A stretch of 64,000 bases of DNA from Maricaulis sp034659015 (GTDB lineage: Bacteria; Pseudomonadota; Alphaproteobacteria; Caulobacterales; Maricaulaceae). Under the pieces are notes generated by a model. That model was given only the letters and a program-made list of their open reading frames with translations. It was not told where the DNA came from and made no database searches. Of the stretch, positions 53,442-62,874 are shown piece after piece (position 1 is the stretch's first letter; the number at the start of each line of letters is the position of its first letter). The DNA lies in assembly GCA_034659015.1 (NCBI GenBank), contig JAYEGL010000016.1, positions 1-64,000 of the forward strand, written 5' to 3'. The position numbers and the translations under genes were made by a program.

Positions 53442-53542
53442 CTACGCTTGCTTGCGCAAGCTTCGGCTGGGCAAGCCCGGTTTCAATGGCAAGCGTAGGC
53501 TGTCCCGCCGAAGCCTTTGGCGAAGGCGGACTGTTGGCGACA
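53442..53542 (+). repeat. Palindromic repeat, family C, unit 1
   Basis: About 100 bp starting three bases after tRNA-Leu. It contains CTTGCGCAAGCTTCGGCT (an 8-bp palindrome with a tail), GGCAAGCCC and CGCCGAAGCCTTTGGCGAAGG. The unit is repeated at 53561-53658. A similar short motif (TTCGGCTAGGCAAGCC) follows tRNA-Val at 62727-62742. Confidence 0.85.
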
Positions 53543-53560
53543 AACGCCGATATTCTTGTG

Positions 53561-53658
53561 ACGCGCTTGCGCAAGCTTCGGCTAGGCAAGCCCGATTTCA
53601 AGGGCGAGCGGAGGCTGTCTCGCCGAAGCCTTTGGCGAAGGCGGACTATCGGCGACAG
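53561..53658 (+). repeat. Palindromic repeat, family C, unit 2
   Basis: The second tandem copy of the unit at 53442-53542, differing at about ten positions (for example CTAGGC for CTGGGC, TCTCGCC for TCCCGCC). The two copies sit between tRNA-Leu and the tig promoter and make up half of the 392-bp space there. Confidence 0.85.
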
Positions 53659-53742
53659 GCGCAACACACCCCCAATCGCCCAGCCCCGCCACGCCAACCG
53701 GCTGCAATCGCGCCAACTGCACCCGTCAGCCGCTTCCCGGCG

Positions 53743-53771
53743 TTGCACAGCGCGAATCCCCATGACATAAC
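53743..53771 (+). promoter_or_regulatory. Predicted tig promoter
   Basis: TTGCAC at 53743-53748 and CATAAC at 53766-53771 are spaced by 17 bases and lie 60 bases upstream of the tig start. The same -35 hexamer occurs in the predicted clpP promoter. Confidence 0.4.
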
Positions 53772-53831
53772 GCGCGCTCGATTTATCGCGGACCTGTCCG
53801 CACCCGTACAGAAAACATCCAGGGCCAACCC

Positions 53832-55415
53832 ATGAACGTCACCGAGAAATCTTCCGAAGGCTTGAGCCGCACGTTCGAGATCGTCTTCCCGGCCGACGAT
53901 CTGCAAGCTCGCCTCGATGCGAAGATCGAAGAAATCCGTCCGGAAGTCCGCCTGAAGGGCTTCCGCCCGGGCAAGGTTCCCGCCAGTCACATCCGCAAGA
54001 TGTTCGGCGAGTCGATCATGGGCGACATGCTGAACGAGCTGGTTCCGGAAACCACCCAGAAGACGCTGGACGAGCGTAATATCCGTCCGGCCAACCAGCC
54101 CGACGTGAAGGTCACCAGCGAGGCGCAGGACGTGCTCGCCGGCAAGGCCGACTTCTCCTTCGAGATCTCGCTGGAAGTGATGCCGGAATTCGAGCCGGCC
54201 GATCCGTCCAAGCTGAAGGTCGAGCGTCCGGTCGCCGAGGTCGAGGATGCCGAGGTCGACGAGGCGCTGAACAAGCTGGCCGAGGAAAACCGCGAATTCT
54301 CGCCCAAGAAGGGCGGCAAGAATGCCAAGGCGGAAGAGGGCGACGTGGTCGTCATCGATTTCGTCGGCAAGCTGGACGGCGAGCCCTTCGAGGGCGGCGC
54401 GGCCGAGGATGCCCGCGTGGCGATCGGCGACGGCGCCTTCATCCCGGGCTTCGAGGAACAGCTCCTCGGGGCCAAGCCGGGCGAAGAGCGGGTGCTGAAG
54501 GTGACGTTCCCCGAGCAGTACCAGGCCGCCCATCTGGCCGGCAGGGAAGCCGAATTCGACGTCACCGTGAAATCGGTCGAGGCGCCGGGCGAGGCGAAGG
54601 TGAATGACGAGCTGGCCAAGCGCCTGGGTCTGGACGGTCTGGACGGTCTGAAGGATGCGCTGAAGAAGCGCTTCGAGCAGGAGCACGCCCAGCAGTCCCG
54701 CATGAAGGTGAAGCGCGCGCTGCTCGACCAGCTCGACGCGGAACACACCTTCGACCTGCCGCCGCAAATGGTCGAGGCCGAGTTCGAGAACATCTGGCGC
54801 GAAGTCCAGCATGCCATCGAGCACGACCACCTCGAGGACGAGGACAAGGGCAAGTCGGAAGACGAGCTCAAGGACGAATATCGCGGCATTGCCGAGCGCC
54901 GCGTGCGCCTGGGCCTGGTGCTCGCCGAGCTGGGCCGCCGCAACAATGTCGACGTGACCCAGGAAGAGCTCTCGCGCGCCATCAACCAGGAAGCCGTGCG
55001 CTATCCCGGCCAGGAGCGCCAGGTCGTCGAGTTCTACCAGAAGAACCCGCAGGCCATCGCCCAGCTGCGCGCGCCGATCTATGAGGAAAAGGTCGTCGAC
55101 TACATCCTCGAACTCGCCGATGTGAGCGAGGTCACCGTCTCCAAGGAAGCGCTCTACGCCGAAGAGGACGAGGCTCCGGCGAAGAAGGCTCCGGCCAAGA
55201 AGAAGGCGGCACCGAAGAAGAAGGCCGCAGCCAAGAAGGATGCGGGCGAGGACAAGCCTGCCGCCAAGAAGGCTGCGCCGAAAAAGAAGGCTCCGGCCAA
55301 GAAGGCGGCCGACAAGGACGAGGCCAAGGCGGCGCCCAAGAAGGCCGAGGCCAAGAAGCCTGCGGCCAAGAAGGCGGCTCCGAAGAAGAAGGCGGCCGCC
55401 AAGAAGGACGCCTGA
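53832..55415 (+). CDS. tig: Trigger factor with a histone-H1-like Lys/Ala/Pro tail
   Basis: Trigger factor is the ribosome-bound chaperone and prolyl isomerase that first meets nascent proteins. 527 residues. The ribosome-binding N-domain has the signature region ARLDAKIEEIRPEVRLKGFRPGKVPASHIRK, shown as VRLKGFRPGKVPASHIRK. The FKBP domain follows at about 155-245 (EGDVVVIDFVGKLDGEPFEGG, shown as DVVVIDFVGKLDGEPFEG) and the helical arms at about 250-445. From about residue 450 to the end come some 78 residues made almost only of Lys, Ala and Pro with a few Asp/Glu (KKAPAKKKAAPKKKAAAKKD pattern), as in bacterial histone-H1-like proteins. The tail may bind RNA, rRNA or DNA. The gene is followed by a strong terminator. 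Confidence 0.95.
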   Translation: MNVTEKSSEGLSRTFEIVFPADDLQARLDAKIEEIRPEVRLKGFRPGKVPASHIRKMFGESIMGDMLNELVPETTQKTLDERNIRPANQPDVKVTSEAQDVLAGKADFSFEISLEVMPEFEPADPSKLKVERPVAEVEDAEVDEALNKLAEENREFSPKKGGKNAKAEEGDVVVIDFVGKLDGEPFEGGAAEDARVAIGDGAFIPGFEEQLLGAKPGEERVLKVTFPEQYQAAHLAGREAEFDVTVKSVEAPGEAKVNDELAKRLGLDGLDGLKDALKKRFEQEHAQQSRMKVKRALLDQLDAEHTFDLPPQMVEAEFENIWREVQHAIEHDHLEDEDKGKSEDELKDEYRGIAERRVRLGLVLAELGRRNNVDVTQEELSRAINQEAVRYPGQERQVVEFYQKNPQAIAQLRAPIYEEKVVDYILELADVSEVTVSKEALYAEEDEAPAKKAPAKKKAAPKKKAAAKKDAGEDKPAAKKAAPKKKAPAKKAADKDEAKAAPKKAEAKKPAAKKAAPKKKAAAKKDA

Positions 55416-55440
55416 TCCGTTCTTGCACACAACAGACAAG

Positions 55441-55468
55441 CGCCGGCGTCTTAAGACGCCGGCGTTTT
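55441..55468 (+). terminator. Rho-independent terminator of tig
   Basis: CGCCGGCGTC (55441-55450) and GACGCCGGCG (55455-55464) form a perfect 10-bp stem with a TTAA loop, followed by TTTT, 25 bases past the tig stop. Confidence 0.9.
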
Positions 55469-55519
55469 CGTTTCTGCGTGCCAATGCGGGATTTCACACC
55501 GGCGTGTGCAGCCACCGCC

Positions 55520-55548
55520 TTGCACGCTGAAGCGAGCGCCGCGATATT
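55520..55548 (+). promoter_or_regulatory. Predicted clpP promoter
   Basis: TTGCAC at 55520-55525 and GATATT at 55543-55548 are spaced by 17 bases and lie 62 bases upstream of the clpP start. The base before makes CTTGCAC, which could also suit the heat-shock factor RpoH; this cannot be resolved by eye. Confidence 0.4.
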
Positions 55549-55610
55549 TGCACCGATCCGTCTGACGAGAATCGGCGCCGTCCGGCTGCCGGCACCCCAA
55601 GGAGCGCGAC

Positions 55611-56246
55611 ATGAATGATCCCATCGACAGGACGATGAATCTGGTTCCGATCGTCGTCGAGCAGACGAGCCGGGGCGAACGCTCCTTCGACATCTATTCG
55701 CGGCTCCTCAAGGAGCGCATCATCTTCGTCACAGGTCCGATCGAGGACCATATGGCGAGCCTGATCGTCGCCCAGCTGCTCTTCCTGGAATCGGAGAATC
55801 CGAAAAAGGAAATCTCCATGTACATCAACTCGCCCGGCGGCGTGGTCTCGGCCGGCCTGGCGATCTACGACACGATGCAGCACATCCGCTGCCCGGTCTC
55901 CACGATGTGCATCGGCATGGCGGCCTCGATGGGCTCGCTGCTGCTGACCGCCGGTCAGGACAAGATGCGTTACGCCACGCCGAATGCGCGTGTCATGGTG
56001 CACCAGCCTTCCGGCGGTTTCCGCGGCCAGGCTTCGGATATCGAGCGCCACGCGGCCGACATCCAGAAGATCAAGAAGCGCCTGAACGAGATCTATGTGC
56101 ACCACACCGGGCGTACCTATGACGAGATCGAGGATGCGCTCGACCGGGACAACTTCATGTCTGCGGACGAGGCCAAGGAATTCGGTCTCATTGACGAGGT
56201 GTTTACGCGCCGCAGTGAGGATGAGGGCGAAGGTAAGTCCGACTAG
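55611..56246 (+). CDS. clpP: ATP-dependent Clp protease proteolytic subunit
   Basis: 211 residues. ClpP forms the double-ring proteolytic chamber fed by ClpX or ClpA. The catalytic triad is visible as Ser in GMAASMGSLLLTAG, His in VMVHQPSGGFRGQ and Asp in the YDEIEDALDRDNFMSADEA region. The axial-loop and core motifs RLLKERIIFVTGPIED and MYINSPGGVVSAGLAIYDTM, shown as YINSPGGVVSAGLAIYD, are canonical. It is followed after 188 bp by clpX. In Caulobacter relatives ClpXP is essential because it destroys cell-cycle regulators such as CtrA. Confidence 0.97.
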   Translation: MNDPIDRTMNLVPIVVEQTSRGERSFDIYSRLLKERIIFVTGPIEDHMASLIVAQLLFLESENPKKEISMYINSPGGVVSAGLAIYDTMQHIRCPVSTMCIGMAASMGSLLLTAGQDKMRYATPNARVMVHQPSGGFRGQASDIERHAADIQKIKKRLNEIYVHHTGRTYDEIEDALDRDNFMSADEAKEFGLIDEVFTRRSEDEGEGKSD

Positions 56247-56434
56247 CGCATGATCCCAGGCGAGGTTGACGCTTGATCGATGCCGCGCCCATATGATCGA
56301 ATGCGCAGTGACGGAAACCTTTCGCCAAGCTTCGGCCCTGATCTTGCTCGGGGACGGAAGCGAGGCGGGATAGAAAGCCGGTCTGGTGTCGTCATGATAC
56401 CGGATCGGGACCTGCGGGTTGAATTGGAGCGGTC

Positions 56435-57706
56435 ATGAGTAAGACGACGGGCGGAGACGGCGAGTCGAAGAACACCCTCTACTGTTCTTTCTGCGGAAAG
56501 AGCCAGCACGAGGTGCGCAAGCTGATTGCCGGGCCCACGGTGTTCATCTGCGATGAATGCGTCGAGCTCTGCATGGACATCATCCGCGAGGAGAACAAGT
56601 CCTCCCTGGTGAAGTCCAAGGAAGGCGTGCCCACGCCGCAGGAAATCTTCAACGTCCTCAACGATTACGTGATCGGCCAGCAGCACGCCAAGCGCGTGCT
56701 CTCCGTGGCCGTGCACAATCACTACAAGCGCCTCAACCATGCCTCGGCCAATGCCGATGTGGAGCTGGCCAAGTCGAACATCCTGCTGATCGGTCCGACC
56801 GGTTGCGGCAAGACGCTGTTGGCCCAGACGCTGGCGCGCATTCTCGACGTGCCCTTCACCATGGCCGATGCCACGACGCTCACCGAAGCCGGCTATGTCG
56901 GCGAGGATGTCGAGAACATCGTGCTGAAACTGCTGCAGTCGGCCGACTACAATGTCGAGCGGGCCCAGCGCGGCATCGTCTATATCGACGAGATCGACAA
57001 GATTTCCCGCAAGTCCGACAATCCGTCCATAACGCGCGACGTGTCGGGCGAGGGCGTGCAGCAGGCGCTGCTGAAGATCATGGAAGGCACGGTCGCTTCC
57101 GTGCCGCCCCAGGGCGGCCGCAAGCATCCCCAGCAGGAATTCCTGCAGGTGGACACGACCAACATCCTCTTCGTTGTCGGCGGCGCCTTTGCCGGTCTCG
57201 ACAAGGTCATCTCCCAGCGCGGGCAGGGCACGGCGATCGGCTTCGGGGCCGATGTGCGCGAAAGCGACGACCGCCGCATGGGCGAGATCCTGCGCGAAGT
57301 GGAGCCGGACGACCTGCTGCGCTTCGGCCTGATCCCGGAATTTGTCGGCCGCCTGCCGGTCATTGCGACCCTGGAGGATCTCGACGAAGACGCCCTGGTG
57401 CAGATCCTGACCGAGCCGAAGAATGCGCTGGTCAAGCAGTATCAGCGCCTGTTCGAGATGGAAGGCGTGGGGCTGACCTTCACCGAGGACGCGCTCAAGG
57501 CCGTCGCGGCCAAGGCCATCGCCCGCAAGACCGGTGCACGCGGCCTGCGTTCGATCATGGAAGGCATCCTGCTGGAGACCATGTTCGACCTGCCGGGCCT
57601 GGAAGGCGTGGAAGAGATTGTGGTCAACGCGGAAGTCGTTGAAGGCAATGCGAAACCGCTGTTCATCTATGCCGAGCGCAAGGATGACAAGCGGACGGGT
57701 GCCTGA
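56435..57706 (+). CDS. clpX: ClpX, ATP-dependent unfoldase of the Clp protease
   Basis: 423 residues. The N-terminal C4 zinc finger (CSFCGKSQHEV ... CDECVELC) binds adaptors and some substrates. The AAA+ core has Walker A IGPTGCGKTLLAQ at about residue 120, Walker B IVYIDEIDKI, the pore loop GYVGED, sensor motifs and RKTGARGLRSIMEG at the C-terminus, with an IGF-type contact to ClpP expected in the loop near LIFAVGGAFAGLD (read here as FVVGGAFAGLDKVI). It hands unfolded proteins to ClpP. The 188-bp gap after clpP has no terminator that I can see, so a shared transcript and an extra promoter are both possible. Confidence 0.97.
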   Translation: MSKTTGGDGESKNTLYCSFCGKSQHEVRKLIAGPTVFICDECVELCMDIIREENKSSLVKSKEGVPTPQEIFNVLNDYVIGQQHAKRVLSVAVHNHYKRLNHASANADVELAKSNILLIGPTGCGKTLLAQTLARILDVPFTMADATTLTEAGYVGEDVENIVLKLLQSADYNVERAQRGIVYIDEIDKISRKSDNPSITRDVSGEGVQQALLKIMEGTVASVPPQGGRKHPQQEFLQVDTTNILFVVGGAFAGLDKVISQRGQGTAIGFGADVRESDDRRMGEILREVEPDDLLRFGLIPEFVGRLPVIATLEDLDEDALVQILTEPKNALVKQYQRLFEMEGVGLTFTEDALKAVAAKAIARKTGARGLRSIMEGILLETMFDLPGLEGVEEIVVNAEVVEGNAKPLFIYAERKDDKRTGA

Positions 57707-57859
57707 GTGACGCTTGAATTTGTCGGCGACCATCGCCACTTCATGACACAGGTGGGACGCGCGCGGTTGGCTGCGTGAGCTTGCCGCCCGTCCCGTATCG
57801 AGAATAGATCCGTTTGAGATCTGCACGCGCCCCTTGTGACGGGCGCGCATGGAGTAAGC

Positions 57860-60265
<2,406 letters not shown>

Positions 60266-60289
60266 CCCGCACGGTGACTGAAACAGGAG

Positions 60290-60319
60290 AGGGGCGGCTT
60301 TTGGCCGCCCCTTTTTTTT
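60290..60319 (+). terminator. Rho-independent terminator of lon
   Basis: GGGGCGGC (60291-60298) and GCCGCCCC (60304-60311) pair around a short T-rich loop, with a flanking A-T pair, and are followed by eight Ts. Confidence 0.93.
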
Positions 60320-60449
60320 GTGTGCGCAATCCAGACTTGGAAACTGCATCTGTCGGGTCGCCGGCAGTCTGCCAGATTTTTGCACCCGCACGACGCAAAT
60401 GCGGAAATCGAGCATTGACCTTGCGCGAAAGCGCCGCCACTCTTCCCTC

Positions 60450-60521
60450 ATGACTTTCGCGACGTTCTATTTCTTCGGCTACTTTACCGACGCATCCCGG
60501 GAGGGGGCGGTGGCCGGCTAA
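60450..60521 (+). CDS. pheL: Phe-rich leader peptide of the pheA attenuator
   Basis: A 23-codon frame with the sequence MTFATFYFFGYFTDASREG plus AVAG. Five of its residues 3-12 are Phe and two are Tyr, far above chance. It ends 79 bases before pheA and is followed by a terminator hairpin, exactly the layout of a translation-controlled attenuator. When Phe-tRNA is scarce the ribosome should stall on these codons. The leader's 3' end (60501-60507, GAGGGGG) is complementary to the terminator's CCCCCTC (60553-60559), giving a ready antiterminator. The symbol is by analogy with enteric pheL; there is no sequence homology to rely on. Confidence 0.8.
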   Translation: MTFATFYFFGYFTDASREGAVAG

Positions 60522-60546
60522 CGTGTGTGAAAGCACCGGAATTGCA

Positions 60547-60573
60547 GGGCCTCCCCCTCGGGGAGGCCCTTTT
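60547..60573 (+). terminator. Attenuator terminator hairpin upstream of pheA
   Basis: GGGCCTCCCC (60547-60556) pairs perfectly with GGGGAGGCCC (60560-60569) around a three-base loop, followed by TTTTCTTTT. It lies between the Phe-rich leader and the pheA ribosome site, so it must stop most transcripts before pheA unless it is disrupted. Confidence 0.88.
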
Positions 60574-60600
60574 CTTTTGCCTGAGGGAAGGGGTGAAACG

Positions 60601-61755
60601 ATGACGACGGCAAAGACACGGGACGAGATCCGATCGGAGATCTCGGACATCGACCGGCAGCTGATCGACGCCATCGCGCGGCGGTCCGAACTCGTGGACG
60701 AAATTCTCGCCGCCAAGGCGGCATCGGGCCAGCCGGTGCGCGATCGCGAACGGGAACAGGCCGTGCTGCGTGGCGCGCTGGAACACGGCAAGGCGAAGAA
60801 TGTGCCGCCGGAACTGATCGAACCCCTGTTCCATTCCCTGTTCGAGGTCTCGATCCGGCGCCAGCGCGAACGCTTCGATTCCATGCGCAACGAGGATCTC
60901 AACGAGGCCACGGTCGCCTATCTCGGCGGGCCGGGCAGCTACAGCCATATCGCGGCACAGAAGGTCTTCGAGCGGCGCAACGCCACCGTCGTGCCGTCGC
61001 CCAAGCGCGACTTCGTCTCGATCTTCCGTTCGGTGGAGAATGCCGAGGTCGATTACGGCGTGGTGCCGATCGAGAACACCACGACCGGTTCGATCAACGA
61101 AGTCTATGACATCCTGATCAATTCGCGCACCCAGATCATCGGCGAGTTCCTTTTGCGTGTGGACCATTGCCTGGTCGGCAAGGCGAGCGGGCAGGGGCGT
61201 GTGAACCGCGTCTTCGGCCACCCGCAGGCGCTGGCCCAGTGCCGCCGCTACATCGCCTCCCACCCGGAGCTGGAAACGCACATGGCGGCCTCGACCACGC
61301 GGGCGCTGGAACGCCTGCTGGAGGAGGACGACACGGCCGCTGCGGTGGCCGGCGAGGATGCAGCCCGCCTGTTCGGCATGGACATCCTGGCCCGCGGCAT
61401 CGGCGATCACGAGCAGAACATCACGCGTTTCATCGTCATTGCCCGCCAGGCCAAGCTCCCGACCCGCGAGGTGGAGTGCAAGACCTCGATGATGTTCACC
61501 ACGCGCGACACGCCGGGCTGCCTGGTCGATGCGCTCACCGGTTTCCGCGAGCAGGGCGTCAATATCGTCAAGCTGGAGAGCCGCCCCATCGCCGGCAATC
61601 CGTGGGAAGAGATGTTCATCATGGATGTCGAGGGGCATGTCGAGGACGAACGGGTCCGTTCGGCCATGGGCGTGATCGAGGAGCATACCCGAGAGATCAA
61701 GCTGCTGGGCTGTTACGCCGCCGACGCGATCGATCGCGTGTCCGCGGCCGAATAG
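60601..61755 (+). CDS. pheA: P-protein: chorismate mutase / prephenate dehydratase with ACT domain
   Basis: 384 residues from the ATG at 60601 (GAAGGGG upstream). Residues about 5-90 are a chorismate mutase (SDIDRQLIDAIARRSELVDEI, shown as IDRQLIDAIARRSELVDE; the C-terminal RQRERF). Residues about 105-285 are prephenate dehydratase (VAYLGGPGSYSHIAAQKVF, VVPIENTTTGSINEVYD, FGHPQALAQCRRY, ASTTRAL). Residues about 295-375 form an ACT domain with the Phe-binding motif KLESRPIAGNPWEEMFIMD. The enzyme makes phenylpyruvate and is expected to be feedback-inhibited by Phe. An upstream in-frame start at 60523 would lie in the attenuator and is rejected. Expression is probably controlled by the leader peptide and hairpin. 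Confidence 0.96.
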   Translation: MTTAKTRDEIRSEISDIDRQLIDAIARRSELVDEILAAKAASGQPVRDREREQAVLRGALEHGKAKNVPPELIEPLFHSLFEVSIRRQRERFDSMRNEDLNEATVAYLGGPGSYSHIAAQKVFERRNATVVPSPKRDFVSIFRSVENAEVDYGVVPIENTTTGSINEVYDILINSRTQIIGEFLLRVDHCLVGKASGQGRVNRVFGHPQALAQCRRYIASHPELETHMAASTTRALERLLEEDDTAAAVAGEDAARLFGMDILARGIGDHEQNITRFIVIARQAKLPTREVECKTSMMFTTRDTPGCLVDALTGFREQGVNIVKLESRPIAGNPWEEMFIMDVEGHVEDERVRSAMGVIEEHTREIKLLGCYAADAIDRVSAAE

Positions 61756-61916
61756 ACTGCGAATGCCGGCTGCCGCCAGTCCTTACCCCGGGGCTGGCGG
61801 CAAAACCGGTTGAATTTTGCCACCAGGCTGAATTCAATGGTCTGTAGACGAATGACCTCCAGCATGGGGCTTGAATATTCACGGACGCGGCGGTCCGGCG
61901 CGGCCAGGGGATGCGA

Positions 61917-62567
61917 ATGCAAACACGACAGACAGCACCGTCCGGCGCGCGGCCGCGCGGGCGCCCGGGACTGACCCCGGAAGTGCGCGAACAGGCCTTG
62001 CAGGCGGCCGGCGATCTGCTGGCGGAACGAGGGCTCAAGGGCATGCAGGCGCGTGCGATCGCTGCGCGGGCGGGCCTGTCCGTCGGGTCGATCTACAAGC
62101 TGTTCGGCGATATCGACGACCTCGTCCGCGAACTCAACCTGCGCACCTATCGGGACATTGCCGTGCACCACCGCTCGGCGCTGGAGGCGGCCGATCTGCC
62201 CGAGACGGAGGTGTACGAGCGCGTCATGGTGCTGGCGCGGGCCTATATCCAGTTCGTCGTGACCCAGAATGCGCGCTGGACCGCGCTGCTCTCCTTCAAT
62301 CGCCGCCAGTCCGGCGCGGCACCGAAAGCCTATACCGAGACCGAGGATGCGCTGTTCGGCATTGTCGAAGGTGTTCTGGCGGCGGGCCGGGGATTCGAGG
62401 ACGAGGCCTTCCGGCGCCGGGTCGCCCGGACGCTCTGGGCGTCGGTGCACGGGATTGTCACCTTCACCCTTCCCAATGCCGCGCTGAACGATCCGGTGGA
62501 AGAGGCGCTCGAACAGATCTCGATCCTGATCGGCGCGCTGGTGCAGAATGCTGCGGCGCAGAAGTAG
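61917..62567 (+). CDS. TetR-family transcriptional regulator
   Basis: 216 residues from the ATG at 61917; an ATG two codons earlier (61911) sits too close to its GGGG site. The N-terminal HTH (AGDLLAERGLKGMQARAIAARAGLSVGSIYKLFGDIDDLV, shown as IAARAGLSVGSIYKLFG) is typical of TetR. The C-terminal domain has the WxxxHG pattern (RTLWASVHGIVTFTLPNAA), as in the WHG subfamily. The ligand and targets are unknown. No efflux or catabolic gene is adjacent, so it may act elsewhere or on itself. Confidence 0.9.
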   Translation: MQTRQTAPSGARPRGRPGLTPEVREQALQAAGDLLAERGLKGMQARAIAARAGLSVGSIYKLFGDIDDLVRELNLRTYRDIAVHHRSALEAADLPETEVYERVMVLARAYIQFVVTQNARWTALLSFNRRQSGAAPKAYTETEDALFGIVEGVLAAGRGFEDEAFRRRVARTLWASVHGIVTFTLPNAALNDPVEEALEQISILIGALVQNAAAQK

Positions 62568-62574
62568 CACATGC

Positions 62575-62603
62575 TTGCCTGAAACGGCTGCGCCGGATTA
62601 AAA
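62575..62603 (+). promoter_or_regulatory. Possible promoter for tRNA-Val
   Basis: TTGCCT at 62575-62580 and TTAAAA at 62598-62603 are spaced by 17 bases, 21 bases upstream of the tRNA. The -10 box is a moderate match. Confidence 0.35.
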
Positions 62604-62624
62604 GCGCGTCCTTGCGACTGGAAC

Positions 62625-62700
62625 GGGCGGTTAGCTCAGCTGGGAGAGCGGCTGGTTTACACCCAGTAGGTCGGGGGTTCGAGCCCCTCACCGCCCACCA
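62625..62700 (+). tRNA. tRNA-Val (anticodon TAC)
   Basis: A 76-base gene ending in encoded CCA. Acceptor GGGCGGT with its complement ACCGCCC, D-arm TTAGCTCAGCTGGGAGAG, anticodon stem GCTGG/CCAGT around the loop TTTACAC (anticodon TAC, reads GTA and GTG) and T-arm GGGGGTTCGAGCCCC. It aligns base for base with the pattern of E. coli tRNA-Val(UAC). Confidence 0.97.
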
Positions 62701-62706
62701 CCCTTC

Positions 62707-62725
62707 CCCCGGATTTAATCCGGGG
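62707..62725 (+). terminator. Hairpin directly after tRNA-Val
   Basis: CCCCGGAT (62707-62714) and ATCCGGGG (62718-62725) pair around TTA, 7 bases after the tRNA. It is then followed by a partial family C motif (TTCGGCTAGGCAAGCC). It probably ends the tRNA transcript, although the T-run is poor. Confidence 0.5.
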
Positions 62726-62874
62726 TTCGGCTAGGCAAGCCACCCGGAGCGCGCACCCGGGGCGAAGAGGGGCGGGCGGAGACACCTCTCGTCAGTCTCT
62801 CCAACCACCCCCGGCTTGCCCCCAACCTCCGCTGCGGCTAGTCCGGTAGGGCAGCAGGCAATGAACGGTTCCGC

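Noticed and set aside
56262..56296. Heat-shock (RpoH) promoter before clpX, from CTTGAT and CCCATAT
   Set aside because: The spacing is only about 9-10 bases, too short for RpoH promoters.
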